This document shows positions 1 to 11,000 of a DNA stretch of 64,000 nucleotides, one piece after another. The translations under genes were made by a program, and so were the position numbers. Numbering within the stretch: the first letter of the stretch is position 1; the number at the start of each line of letters is the position of its first letter. This DNA comes from Cladocopium goreaui (lineage: Eukaryota > Sar > Dinophyceae > Suessiales > Symbiodiniaceae): positions 26,001 through 90,000 of the forward strand of contig CAMXCT020001844.1 in assembly GCA_947184155.2 (NCBI GenBank). The letters run 5' to 3'. A model generated the notes under the pieces. It searched no databases, was not told the origin of the DNA, and worked only from the letters and a program-made list of their open reading frames with translations.

Positions 1-3000
1 GTGGAAAGCTCCACTACGAGAGACAAGGCCAGTGTGGAAGGCCAAGAATTGCCCATGCAAGGTTTGCTTGCAGCCATCCAAATGGGACATGATCCATCTT
101 CTGGTTCCACTGGTGAGGCGGTTTCCACCGTTTCCGCCTCCGGCGAGGTTCAAAGCCATGAAGCAGAAGAGGAGTCCACCAGCGACTGCGCGTCAGAAGA
201 GGAAGAGGCCCGCCCAAGCCTTTCGTTCGCCCCCCGACCGCCGAAGGCCAAAGCCCATGGCAAGCCTGCGGCGAAGCCTCAGGCTAAAGGAAGCACGCAG
301 CCGTCGAAAGCTCCAAGTTCTTCTGTCGTGCCTGTCCCTGCACCCAGTGCGCCAGCCGCCAAGAAGACCACCAAGACAGAGCCTGCTCCCAGCAAAGTTC
401 CCAGCAAAGGCACAAAAGCTTTGCAACAAAGCGGCAGCGACCAAAGCTTAGAGAGCGCAGCGACGCTGCTTGCAGACGGTCGGGCCCAGAGGGCCTTGAA
501 GAATTTGCAGGAGAGTGTTGCCAAATGGAAGTCCCAGCTGGCAGACATTCGGGTCGACGATGCGCCTCCTGCGCCTGATGCCCAGGCTCAGACCAAATTT
601 AAGCAAGCGTGCATAGACAGAGCCAATGTTGCCAAGGCCTTGGCCCGGCAAGCCCGAGACTATGGCAAGCGCATGGACAAGAGTTCCAACAAGGACAATT
701 TCTTAGGGGAGCTCGAGGAACTGCAAAAGGTGGAGTTTGCTGCTGTGGCTGTCCAGGCCTTGTTTCAGATAGCTGGTGCGCAGAATTCAGCTCCAACTGC
801 TGTTGTCAAAGCCTTTGAGGATGCCAGCGAGCATGTTGATCTCTTAGGCTGCAACGCTCTCGGAGCAGGTTTCCAGCTCAAGTACGCTTTTGCAAAGGCG
901 GGCTCGCATTGTTTGTACCAGGAGTACGAAAAGTATTGCGCCGCCTTCTTGGGGTCTTCTGAGTTGATGAAGGGCCTTGCCGAGAACATTGGCCAAGATA
1001 GTCTGCAGAACCACGTCATGGCAGAAATGGAAGGCCGCCTCACTTTGGCTTTGAGGACCATTAAGCCAACCGACGTCCAAGCTGTTGTCAATGGTCTTGA
1101 GGAGCCCTCCAATCTTCAAGAGTGCGCTGATCTGTGCAAAGCGGTCATGGACGTCGGTCAGAAACATGGCTCTGACTTTTTGGCTTCTGGCCTTGGCAAA
1201 GCTTGCACGATTGCCTTTGGCATAGTTAGTTCTGCAGATATTGAAGTAACCAATGACGCCCTCAAAGAGATTCAGTCATTCAGGGAGGGCGACGCAAAGG
1301 ATGAAAAGCCAGGAGCTATTATGGTTTATTTCCTGGAGCACACAGTTGGTAAATCCTTAGTGGATTTGGCCACTGGCCGGGTTGGAGCTGGGGAGACCGA
1401 AGCAGTTGCCACTGAACATCTCAAGACCTTGCAAGGAGAAGTGTCCAAATTGCAATCAGTGTGCTACGCAGGCTCAGTTGCCGGTGTCCAACTCATTTCT
1501 GCCGATTTGGAACCAGTAGACAAGCTTATTGGTGATTGCCAGAAAAGCATCGCATGTCTGAAGAGCGGCAAGGACACCAAAGGCAAGAATGCAAAACATG
1601 AGAAGGCAGACGCAGCAGAGAGCAAACAACGACATCGAGCGCATGATCGCCTGGTGGAAGCTTTGAATGAATACAAGGCCTCTTTCGCAGAGCGGGCGCG
1701 GGAACTTTTGCTGCAGGAGTTGAAAGCAAACCTTTCTGAGCAGTTGCTCCTTGGACTGGAAAACAGCTCTACGTTTTGAGTTTGTGCTTTGAACTGCCCG
1801 GGACACAAGTGACTCAAGTCTCTTTGTCATAGATATATAGCATCATATAGACATATACTAAGAGGTCATGCACGGTCTGTGGGGTATTTTCTTTCCCTGC
1901 GAAGGCAGACATGAAGTCGTAGTCCGCCTTCAGCGAACTATTCAAAGTCCCATGGTATTCCGAAAACTAATGTAATATTGTAAATCACATCATATCACTA
2001 AGTATATCACAAGCCTATTATCAGAATGCAAAAGCCTTTGGCATAGTTGTAATCTTAACCTTTCACAGACCCCGGTATTATATGAGTAGAAGGGCGTTCT
2101 TTTTCTCAACGTGTGACTTTGAGGCGTCATCTCTGCAATGCTTTGGACAGTGACTGCATGGTCACAGAAGAAGGCACTGGACAAAAAGCGCAGCTGATCG
2201 ATTTGGAAGAGACCTGGCCATGCTTGAAGCACACAGCCGTCATTGCCCATTCGTTTTGGGCTACTTCGACGGCCTCTGGCCAAGTTAGCAAGGTGCTGCA
2301 GGATTACGAAAGCTTGTCAGTTCAGTTGTGTTCCATGGCCAAGTTTGTCTTTTTCCAAAGCCCGAAGTTCAAGGGAAATGCAAAGCAGCAAGTGGATGTT
2401 AGCGCTACGGATCTGAAAAGCTGGGTGGAAAAGCTTCCAGAAAAGTTGCTTGAATGGGTTGGCGCTGATTTGACCACCTCTATGAGAGTCACATTCTTGT
2501 CTGTTTGTGAGGAACACCAGCGCTCATTGTTTTCAGCAGGATTAGATGCCGTCGCTGACGTGGTTAAGAAATGCGTTGGTGGACCGCTGCCTGCGTGTGA
2601 TAATCTCCTGCAGCAGCAGCTGCTGATGAAAATTCCGAAAGCGCATAGCCTCAAGCCTGTCGTCACAGCGTTTCTCAAGGCGTTTTCCCTTTTTCTGTCA
2701 AGTTATGGTACGCGAGGGGTTTTTGTGTCACAGAAATGAAATGGACATCGGGTCAAGTTTTCAGGTCAGGCTGTGCTTTCAAGCTAATTCACCAGCAGCC
2801 TGTATTGTCTGCAGTGTGCAGTAAATAACTTTTTGATAACTTATACACAGATAACACTTAACTTACACTTATATATATATATATATGTGTGTGTGTGTCA
2901 TGTGTGATGTTTGGTTGCAACGCGTAGTCTTTTTTCAGCATGTCCTTTGCTCCTCTTTTTCCCCAGAAGAGCGTGTTTGCAGGTTGTGGGCCATGAAGGA

Positions 3001-4353
3001 GGCACCGATGACAAGCACAAGGAGGTGGTGGACCTGCATTCAACAGGCAATCTTCTTTGTGATGCTTTCGGTTTGCAACCGAATGAGGCGGATTTTGAGA
3101 AGAGCTGCTTGAAGGATGCGGTTCCTTGGCTGGAGGGTGTTGCTAAAAAGCTTGCAAGATATTTTCTTCAGAAGTTCGAAGACGCGACCGCCAAGTTGAA
3201 CGCCGGTGTGAAGAAGGTGATTGCAATCAAGATGCCGAGCTTGGACATGGAGGACGAGTACCGGAAGCAGGGCGTGAGAGTTGTGGGTACCCTTGCTCAG
3301 CTCACGGCTGCGGTAGAGGACGACATCAAGACTTTAAGGGATGTGCGACAAGCCCTGTCCAACCTGAAAGGCGTCAAGTTCGCTCCGCAAGGGAAACCTC
3401 CAGCTGTGGAAGAGATATGCGCTTTCCAAGCAAGGTTTCAGGATCCTTTTGCTCCGGCAACTTACGAGCTTGATGCTGGCAAGCATGCAAAAGAAGCATC
3501 CTTCCATGTGGCCGCAGTGGCTGCGTTGTGCTTGCTTCGGAGTGACGGCATGAAAAAGGCAGACAGTAAGACTACCAAGCAGGTCGCAGATGTTGCTGTT
3601 ACTTTGCGGGGCAAACTGGAGCTCGTGGCAGAAGATTCTGCGGATCTCAAGACAGCCGGCAAGCGATTGCTCGAGGAGTGTGAGACGTACGGAAAAGTCT
3701 CGCCAAGGGCAGCGAAAGCCAAGGCGGCGACAGAGACTAGCCACAGCTCGGCATCCAAGAAGTCGCGAGTCGCTGAGGCACAGGATGCCGGCAAGAACGT
3801 CAACAAGGAGGAAGCGTCCAAGAATGCGACAGACACTCAGAGCACACCGCCGCCAGAGAAGGCAGCTGCAATGGATTCTATCCCAGTTGCAGAAGAAGGC
3901 GCTGAGAACCCGGAGAAGAAGCCGGAGGAGACAAAAGAAAGCAACATAGAAAAGGACAAAAAGGAGAAGGAAGAGAAAAAGGAGAAAAAGGAGAAACAGG
4001 AAAAAAAGGAGAAGAAGGACAAGAAGGACAAAAAGGAAAAGAAAGAAAAGAAGGAAAAGAAAGAAAAGAAAGAAAAGAAAGCAAAACGCGACAAGAAAGA
4101 CAAAAAGGAAGGAGACAAGAGTGGCAAAAGGAAAGGGAACAAGGAAGAGAGCCTCCAAGCAGGAAAGGCAAAGACGGCAAACAAGAAGGGAAAACCGCTG
4201 GCGGTCAGCCCCAAGAAGAAGCCTTTCGCAGCGCGGCAGGCTCAGAAGATGAGCCCTTCGAGCAAGGCAGATGAAGGGCGTGGCCGTGGGCGTGGGAAGG
4301 GCCGCGGCCGAGGCCGAAGTCGAGCGACAGGCCAAGCAGAGGACGTGGAGTAG
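1..4353 (+). CDS. Unrecognised protein with Lys-rich and RG-rich tail, three exons, 5' partial
   Basis: The reading frame is open from the window edge, so the true start lies upstream. Proposed exons are 1-1772, 2124-2718 and 2983-4353 (TAG stop). At the first junction a GT donor at 1773 joins an AG|G acceptor at 2122-2123, both phase 2; this skips the in-frame TGA at 1777. The second junction (GT at 2719, AG at 2981-2982, phase 0) is less certain, and a donor at 2708 is possible. Exon 1 encodes a Ser/Ala/Pro/Lys-rich N-terminal part, then a helical alanine-rich region. Exon 3 ends in a long run of KEK/KKD-type residues (about 3950-4140) and an RGRGRGKGRGRGR tail (about 4279-4320), which suggests a nuclear or nucleic-acid-binding protein. 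I do not recognise the family. Codon use and GC are gene-like in all three exons, and the intervening DNA is AT-rich with a TA/TG microsatellite (about 2870-2898). Confidence 0.65.
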
Positions 4354-4825
4354 ATGATGGCCTCTGGCTTGGTTTCCGTCTTCGACTCGCCAGCCCGAGC
4401 TCTTCAGCACCGCCGCCGATGATCCATGCTGAGAGTTTTGATCATAGCCTAGCTTAGACTTTTGAAACAACAGGGATGCGATTGAAACAGTTTGAGCTGC
4501 CGCGGCGCCGCGCGGGACCAGTTGGAATAAGCCCTCAGCTCTTAGATTTTAATCTAAGTTTGAATGAGTTTGGAAAACCAACTCGCTTCTATTTTCCTTT
4601 GTTGAATAGCTCATGAATGACTCATGACTCATGAACATGTGGCTCCACCAGCAGCCGGCTTTGTTTTGATTGCTTTCGCTGTGATGTATTCACCGAGAAT
4701 CTCCACTTTGATACAGTAGGCAAAAACCGTAGCAATGGCAATGGCAATGGTGTATCAACTTTACATCATGACGTAATTGAATCCAAACTAGGCATGAATT
4801 GAGCCTTTCTGCTGTCGTACCTGCC
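4354..4825. other. Intergenic spacer
   Basis: No gene is seen between the two + strand genes. The sequence has a small GC-rich palindromic patch near 4500 and a short ATGGCA repeat near 4735-4750. Neither a polyadenylation signal nor a promoter could be assigned. Confidence 0.5.
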
Positions 4826-6520
4826 ATGGAGCAGCCGTTCGACTCACCCCAGTCTCCGCCTCACAAAAAGGCGCGCGCGCTCCGGAAGGAAAACTCAGCC
4901 GACGCATCATTGATCCTGTCGGCTTCCAGCCGGGTTACTGAGGCATTCAATGTTGTTGAAGGCACGCTGCTGCCAACTCTGGCCAGGGAGAACCTGCAAG
5001 GCTTCAAAGCCGTGTTGCCGCGAAATCATCCGTTGGCCCTAGGCTTTGTTGGTGGAGAGCAAACCCGAGCAATGGATGATTTGGAGTTGACCTGGGGGTC
5101 TTGTTGCTCTGGCAGCGAGGGCGTCCACTATGTAGTGGAAGCATGTGCCCAGGCCATGGAAGAGACAGGTTTGCCAGTCACTTTCCAGCACGCGTTCTCA
5201 TGTGAAAGCAACAAGGCCAAACGATCCTGGATTGCTGATGTCTTGTGCAAGGGACAAGTGTTCAACTCTGACATGCACGAAACCTTTGCTACTCATGCAG
5301 AAGTTGGCTGCATCTTTGAAGATATCAAGGATATGGGCAGTGAAATGAGCAAGTGCAGCCTACATGGAAAGGAGTGCCCAGTTCCTTCGGTTGATTGCTT
5401 GTTTATAGGAACGAGCTGCAAGGACTTGTCCAGAGCCAACAGCTCCGTAGACAAAAGCAAACTGGTTTTGTCGCAGGAAAGCAGCAGAGGAGCCTCTGCG
5501 CAAACCTTTCGAGGCATGCTCAGTTATTGCCAGGGTCACAGACCGACGTTGGTTTTGTTTGAAAACGTGGACGCAATAGATGACAAAGTTTCCAGCAACA
5601 CTGAAACAAACCTTTCACTGCTCATGAACGCCATGAAGGAACTGGGCTATGAGGGCCAAAAGATCATGACTGATGGCCAGGAATTTGGGCTTCCTTGCCG
5701 ACGTCGAAGGCTCTATGTGATGTTCATCGACAAAGAAAGCAGCAAGGTAGACACACAAACCAAAACCTTGAGCCAGATCTTTTCAACTTTGCGGACTTTG
5801 GTGACTTCTTGCATGCGGTCGCCGCCTTGTTCCAAGGAGTGCTTGCTGAGCCCGTCAGAACCAGATCACTTGGAACTCTTGGAGAAAGCTTTGGGGGAGC
5901 ACCAGAAAAGCGCGCAAAAGGCTGCCGAGAAGAAAGCACCTCCACAAACATGGCTTGACAGACACATGGCCTATGCAGATGATTTGGGTTATCGGTGGGG
6001 GTCTGCCGTGGATGAGGAGCTGGCAGGCAATAAATGGTACCAAACTTTGTCCAAGCGGGAGGCAGATGCCTTGGTTTTGTCTAGGGTTGCCGATCCAACG
6101 TGTGAATTCCGCAATGTGAGCCAGAGCGTGGGCCGTATCAACTCAGTTAGCCAGATTGACAACAAAGGAAAAGAGGTCGCGCCGACCATGTTGCCTGGAC
6201 AATTGATGTGGGTTGAGTCCCAACAGCGCATACTCACAGGCTACGAGGCGTTGATCTACCAAGGTTTCCCTATCTTATTATATCTGGCAAAGGCTCGAAG
6301 TTTGCCACCCGCTTGCAATTCGCAAAGCTTTCTGACTGACATCGCGGGCAATGCGATGGCATTTCCTGTGGTTCTGGCCATCTTCCAAGCCACGTTGGCC
6401 TCTGTGCCCTGGTTGCCTGCGCATGACAGTGAAGATGAGGATGATAATGATGAGAATCAGGAGGAAGACGCGGCTGATGTTGAGACAGCTTTGGCGGCCT
6501 TGGCCCGTTTGCAGAGATAG
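4826..6520 (+). CDS. Diverged C5 cytosine DNA methyltransferase-like protein
   Basis: A single uninterrupted frame of 564 codons runs from ATG 4826 to TAG 6518-6520. The frame is open a further 27 bases upstream, but only from a TTG. C5-methyltransferase signatures appear in the usual order: a motif I-like glycine loop GSCCSGSEG (residues 91-99), motif IV-like GTSCKDLS with candidate catalytic Cys198, motif VI ENVD (246-249), motif VIII-like GLPCRRRRLYV (288-298), LTGYEALIYQGFP near 470-482 (motif IX-like), and IAGNAMAFP near 506-514 (motif X). The usual PC of motif IV is SC here, so activity is uncertain. A basic HKKARALRK near residues 13-21 could be a nuclear signal, and the protein ends in a Glu/Asp-rich tail. 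The family normally transfers methyl groups from SAM to cytosine in DNA. An active enzyme, a SAM-binding non-catalytic relative or an RNA enzyme are all possible. The gene is intronless, unlike its neighbours. Confidence 0.8.
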   Translation: MEQPFDSPQSPPHKKARALRKENSADASLILSASSRVTEAFNVVEGTLLPTLARENLQGFKAVLPRNHPLALGFVGGEQTRAMDDLELTWGSCCSGSEGVHYVVEACAQAMEETGLPVTFQHAFSCESNKAKRSWIADVLCKGQVFNSDMHETFATHAEVGCIFEDIKDMGSEMSKCSLHGKECPVPSVDCLFIGTSCKDLSRANSSVDKSKLVLSQESSRGASAQTFRGMLSYCQGHRPTLVLFENVDAIDDKVSSNTETNLSLLMNAMKELGYEGQKIMTDGQEFGLPCRRRRLYVMFIDKESSKVDTQTKTLSQIFSTLRTLVTSCMRSPPCSKECLLSPSEPDHLELLEKALGEHQKSAQKAAEKKAPPQTWLDRHMAYADDLGYRWGSAVDEELAGNKWYQTLSKREADALVLSRVADPTCEFRNVSQSVGRINSVSQIDNKGKEVAPTMLPGQLMWVESQQRILTGYEALIYQGFPILLYLAKARSLPPACNSQSFLTDIAGNAMAFPVVLAIFQATLASVPWLPAHDSEDEDDNDENQEEDAADVETALAALARLQR

Positions 6521-6683
6521 GCCTCTGGCCGGGTTTTGCACCAAGGTCTCACCCCAAGATTTGCGGCCGCTATACAAGAAAAAGTTGGGAACTTGCTTGC
6601 GGGTGGCCCTGTGTGATGTTGGGGACTGGAAAGAAGTTGGGTGGATGGTTGAAAGTTTTTTGTTTTTTCAAGGCTGGGTTTTT

Positions 6684-6733
6684 GACGTGTGATTGCCGCG
6701 TGTTGACTGACGTGTGATTGCCGCGTGTTGACT
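6684..6733. repeat. 25-bp perfect tandem duplication
   Basis: The 25-base unit starting GACGTGTGATTGCC occurs twice head to tail (6684-6708 and 6709-6733), about 165 bases after the methyltransferase-like stop codon. Confidence 0.9.
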
Positions 6734-7079
6734 AAATACTAAAGACTAAAGTCATATGATTCATATGATTGAGATCTGTAGACACAACAACATCCAACAA
6801 TCCGTTGAAGTGCGAATAGTTCCTGTTGTTATTGTGGGCAGTTGTTAGAAAATGATCGCACTTTTTGAATGATAACAGAAAGTAAAACATGCAACAATAC
6901 CAGATTTATGCATGCCTTGCGAATGAACAAAACAGCGTCACCACAGAAAGAACGCACATTTTTTGATGCGGAAAAATGAAAATTGTTTGTTTCAGATAAC
7001 ACAGCCGAACAATTTTCAAAACAAAACCAAATCTTCACATTCTAAACGATCATGAAAACATTGAAACATTTTTCTGAAT

Positions 7080-7350
7080 ATTTTTTGAAATTTTGAACAA
7101 GTTTAAAACATCTTAAAAACAATTTTCCGAAAAAAACAAACAATATCAAAACAATTTTAAAACAATTTTAAAACAATTTCATTTTATTTTCAAACAATTT
7201 TAAAACCAATCAAAACAATTTTAGAACAATTTTAGAACAATTTTAAAACAATATTTATTTTTCCCTTTTATTTTAAAACAATCTCCGAACAATTATGGAA
7301 ATTTAAAACAATTTTAAAACAATTTTAGAAACAATTTTTAATAATTCAAA
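7080..7350. repeat. AT-rich minisatellite of AATTTTAAAACA type
   Basis: The stretch consists largely of degenerate copies of an 11-12 base unit like AATTTTAAAACA with scattered TTAGAACA variants. The wider 6760-7590 spacer is AT-rich and no gene is seen in it. Confidence 0.85.
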
Positions 7351-7595
7351 CAATTTTGGACATTCCCTGGGGGCTCCGGAACCTCAGCATTTCTAAAAAC
7401 ACCTAAATTAATTGTTTTTGGAATTCATTCTTGTCAAACCATTCACTTTCGCTTTTGAGACACATCTGTTTTATCGTTTTCTACATTTATCGACATTGTG
7501 TGTGCAAAAAACTATGAGTAAGTGTAACTTGATAAAACACAGCCAGGCTATGTCAGAATCTGAAATGGCAGCTGGGATCTAACCACAATTCACAG

Positions 7596-7684
7596 CTCCG
7601 ATGAATCCACGCCTGGCAGCTGGCCAGCTTTGGCCCAAGGCGCGGCGCACCGCACGCCTGGCAACATCACCATAGATCTAGATG
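7596..7684 (+). other. Possible exon, unassigned
   Basis: An 89-base GC-rich block lies between a CACAG acceptor and a GTGAGT donor. One frame reads through the block without a stop (it stays open to 7884) and gives a soluble-looking peptide beginning near SDESTPGSWP. I could not connect it in phase to the next convincing exon at 8014, so it may belong to another transcript or be chance. Confidence 0.25.
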
Positions 7685-8013
7685 GTGAGTGGGGAAATAT
7701 CCATGAAATATCCCTGAATGACATCAGGTTTGTGAGTCAGGATGAAAAAAATGCAGGAATTGTTGATGGATACATCAACTATCCAGGTTTGGAGGCAGCC
7801 GTTCTCTGCCAAACTTCGTTTCTCAGCTGTGCGACAATCAACAATGGACATATGGCACCTATGGGTCAGAATTATATGATATGATCTCAAAAAAAAGGAT
7901 TCTTCCACAGTTCCACATTTTCCCAACAAAAGTGGATCTATGTGGAGATCACCCCATCTGATGTCGTCAGACATATTTAGCCATCGTGGATCCGCTGCTG
8001 GAACCTCTGATGG

Positions 8014-8083
8014 ATGCTGCGTGGTTGGATCTTTGCCACCCTGCTCCTTGGCGCGGCGCGTGGCGTGGCGGAGGTCACGGTTG
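8014..8083 (+). CDS. IMPACT/YigZ gene exon 1: candidate start and signal peptide
   Basis: ATG 8014 is followed by a basic residue, a hydrophobic stretch ([10 protein letters not shown]) and GVA-E, which has the shape of a signal peptide with a cleavage site near residue 20. A GTAAAA donor follows at 8084, phase 1, and matches the AG acceptor before 8601. An overlapping frame through the same DNA is also open, so the start is provisional. Confidence 0.45.
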
Positions 8084-11000
8084 GTAAAATGAGATCCGAA
8101 CAAGCCCATGGCTTTTTTCACCAAAAAAAATCTGAAAAAAACACGAAAAAATGTGGATGTTCACCATTTACAAAGATCTTCTTTGTGATGTCCACTGTCC
8201 ACTGAAAATCTTTGTGGGGTCAGGAACCACTTTCACCATGGCCGTTACATGCCGTATTTCCCGATCAAGGGATGATCATCCCGGTGAGTAGAGGTTTCTA
8301 GACCCTGGTTCTTTCCAAAAAAACCATGGACCTTAGGACCTTGGCACAGGTTTTTTTCCAGGGTTTGTGGATTCTGGAGCCCCAAATCCAATGGTTGATC
8401 AAAACATATCCCCCTAGCAGGGCTACCATGGATTTTCATGGCGAAATCCCGACCAATGTTTGATGGTTCAATCAGTTGAATCCCCACCAATTGGTGAAAT
8501 CCTTCATCAATGGGAACCAAATAACCAACCCAAATCGTCTTGCTTACCTATCCCCGTTACATATCATTACATCCCATATTTTCCTCGGACGCGTCCCCAG
8601 TAAATTGCAAGCATGTTCCCCTTAAACCTCAGGTTTATGAGAAGTTCCCTTGTGCTCAAGGTGCTGTCGGTGATGAAATTGGGACGCGGAATGTTGCTCC
8701 AGCTAAGATGGGGATTGAACGAGGAATAGCAGGGATATTAAGGTAATCATACATATAAAAAAATAACATATGACTGATATTCATATTGGTGAATTGTATA
8801 TTATATAGTTTGATACACATGTATGTAATCATGTATATATATATACATATATATACATATATATATACACATTGTGTATAAACAAATAATGTGATATTAT
8901 TATTTTTTGTGCGTGTGTCTGACGGAGTATAATCCTGAAATGGCAATTTGAATAGGGAACGCGATGATAAGTCACTGCATGTAATGGGGTTTTACCAACA
9001 TTTTCAGACCCACCGATATAAACATGATAAGACACTTTGATACGTCGTAGGATGGTTCCATGCCCATTTACTTCAGTTGCTCATGGTTCGTAGGATTATA
9101 TATATATATACATACCCTCTGGTAAATTAACATAGACCCTGAAAATGACCAATTTATAGTGGAAACTAGTCTTCCAAACCCTATCTACCAGGGTCTATGT
9201 TAATTTACCAGAGGGTATCAGTTGCATCTTGTGTTTCGGCCAACCCTCGGAAAGGAAAATCCTTGGTGCCAGGCAGCGGGGAAGTTGTTGGGACACCTAG
9301 CCTAGAGCCGTAGGCCCTTGGGGCCGGGTGCCTACCATCAACTGAGCTCGTGATTAGGGGTTTATCACAAAGCCGATTGTTTCATTTTTCTGTTTTTAAA
9401 AACCCCGGCCATAATGGGGATTATATGTATATATATATACTTTCATAGGGAAAATTTGGTGTAGAACGAATCAGCATAATGATGAATGATCACTGAAATT
9501 CGGGGGTTTAGTCACCAAAAAATGCGGGCTGCAAGGATCATGTGTCACCCCAAGCTTTTCTTTAAGGGTACCTTTTGGCGTTTCAAAAACATCGTTTTTG
9601 GGACGGAGAAAGAAAACTCAATCACCTCCCAGCTACTGAGATGGATTTTTACATGAGTGGCCCATGGGTAAAGATCATCACGACAACAGACATCAAAAAT
9701 CCATCAAAAACAGGTCGTCATTGCATGACTGCTGCGTTTGGTCGTGGTGACTCTGTGCATGGCGGTGACATGGACACAGTTTCATCATGGCCCCTGATCA
9801 GCGACACCGCTCTGAGGCAGCTTGGTCCCTTGCCGCCCGCCGGCTTCTGGGAGGCTAAACGTCTGAAGGTAATCACCAAAAAGGTAGAAAAGTGGTGTGT
9901 AACTCTTTTAGTTGGATCGCTTTTCTATATTTTATGGGTGTTACTGGAATGAACGAATACCAGATCCTGCTAAAACTATGTGAAAGTTTTATTTTAGGTA
10001 GCCAAGGATGCGATTTGCCATTGGATGCTTTGAGATAGGTTAGCCTTAGTGGCCTTAGTGCTTAGAACCGCATCATTGGTAGCTCCAGCGCCAGTAAACT
10101 AATCATGCTGTTCACAAGCATCATCAAGGATCAGTTATGATCAGTTAATCACCAAAAATCCAACATTGTTAGCCAAACTGATTATTGCTGATTGTCGATC
10201 AGTACTGCTGATTGTTGATAATGCTAAATAGTTGCTGAGTGTTAGCCAAATTGTTTGCCAAACTTACTAACAATTGGCAGTATATGAACTTATTCGCCAG
10301 TGGAGCTTTTCTGAATCGCTCGCTGTTGGAGATGATTGAGCGAAACATGTCAAAACTGCTTCAAATGTCACGTTCAGCATCATTTCATCAGTGCCCAGCC
10401 AGTTGACATGATGATGGTGATGGTGATGATGATGATTATTGTTATTGTTCGTAGCCGTAGTCGTAGCCGTCGTCATAGTCGTCGTAGTAGTAGTAGTACT
10501 ACTATGTACTACTATTATTATTGCCACTATTTTTATTTCTTCTTACTATTATTGAATTGTCAAATTGTTGCTGGAATTATGAAAGTGATCTTTCAAACTG
10601 CCATCTGACCATCTGCCAGACTCGCATGATCATCAAGAAGAGTCGCTTCATAGCGCGCCTGGGTGCCTGTAGCACCTTGGAGGAAGCCAAAGATTTCAGG
10701 CGCGGTATAGCCTTGGAGGGGCTTCAAACGCCTTAGACCTGGCGCAGATAGGGGTAATAACCAATGGTATAACCAATGGTATTAGCACATTTCCACGTTT
10801 TTTTTTGGTACATGGATCAACAGACTTTAGGGGATTGAAATTTACCCAGGAATTATGGGGATCCGAGAAGTACAGGGATGCCACCCGGTGTGTCGAGGAG
10901 GCCGAGTTTCACCCAACAAGTAGCCATGTTATCATCATGGAATCATCATCAACATTGGAATTCTTGTTAATGTTACCAAGGTTATTATAGGTTAATGTTA

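Noticed and set aside
3334..4470. Long minus-strand ORFs opposite the first gene, rich in Phe, Leu and Ser
   Set aside because: They are the complement of the Lys/Glu-rich codon run (AAG/GAG read as CTT/CTC) and have no domain of their own.
4726..4740. CCGTAGCAATGGCA, reminiscent of the start of the spliced leader, upstream of the methyltransferase-like gene
   Set aside because: Only the first seven bases agree; the rest and the TTGGCTCAAG end are absent.
9575..9952. 125-codon ORF as a separate gene
   Set aside because: Only its central part (9802-9868) is coding-like, and that part fits as an exon with splice sites on both sides.
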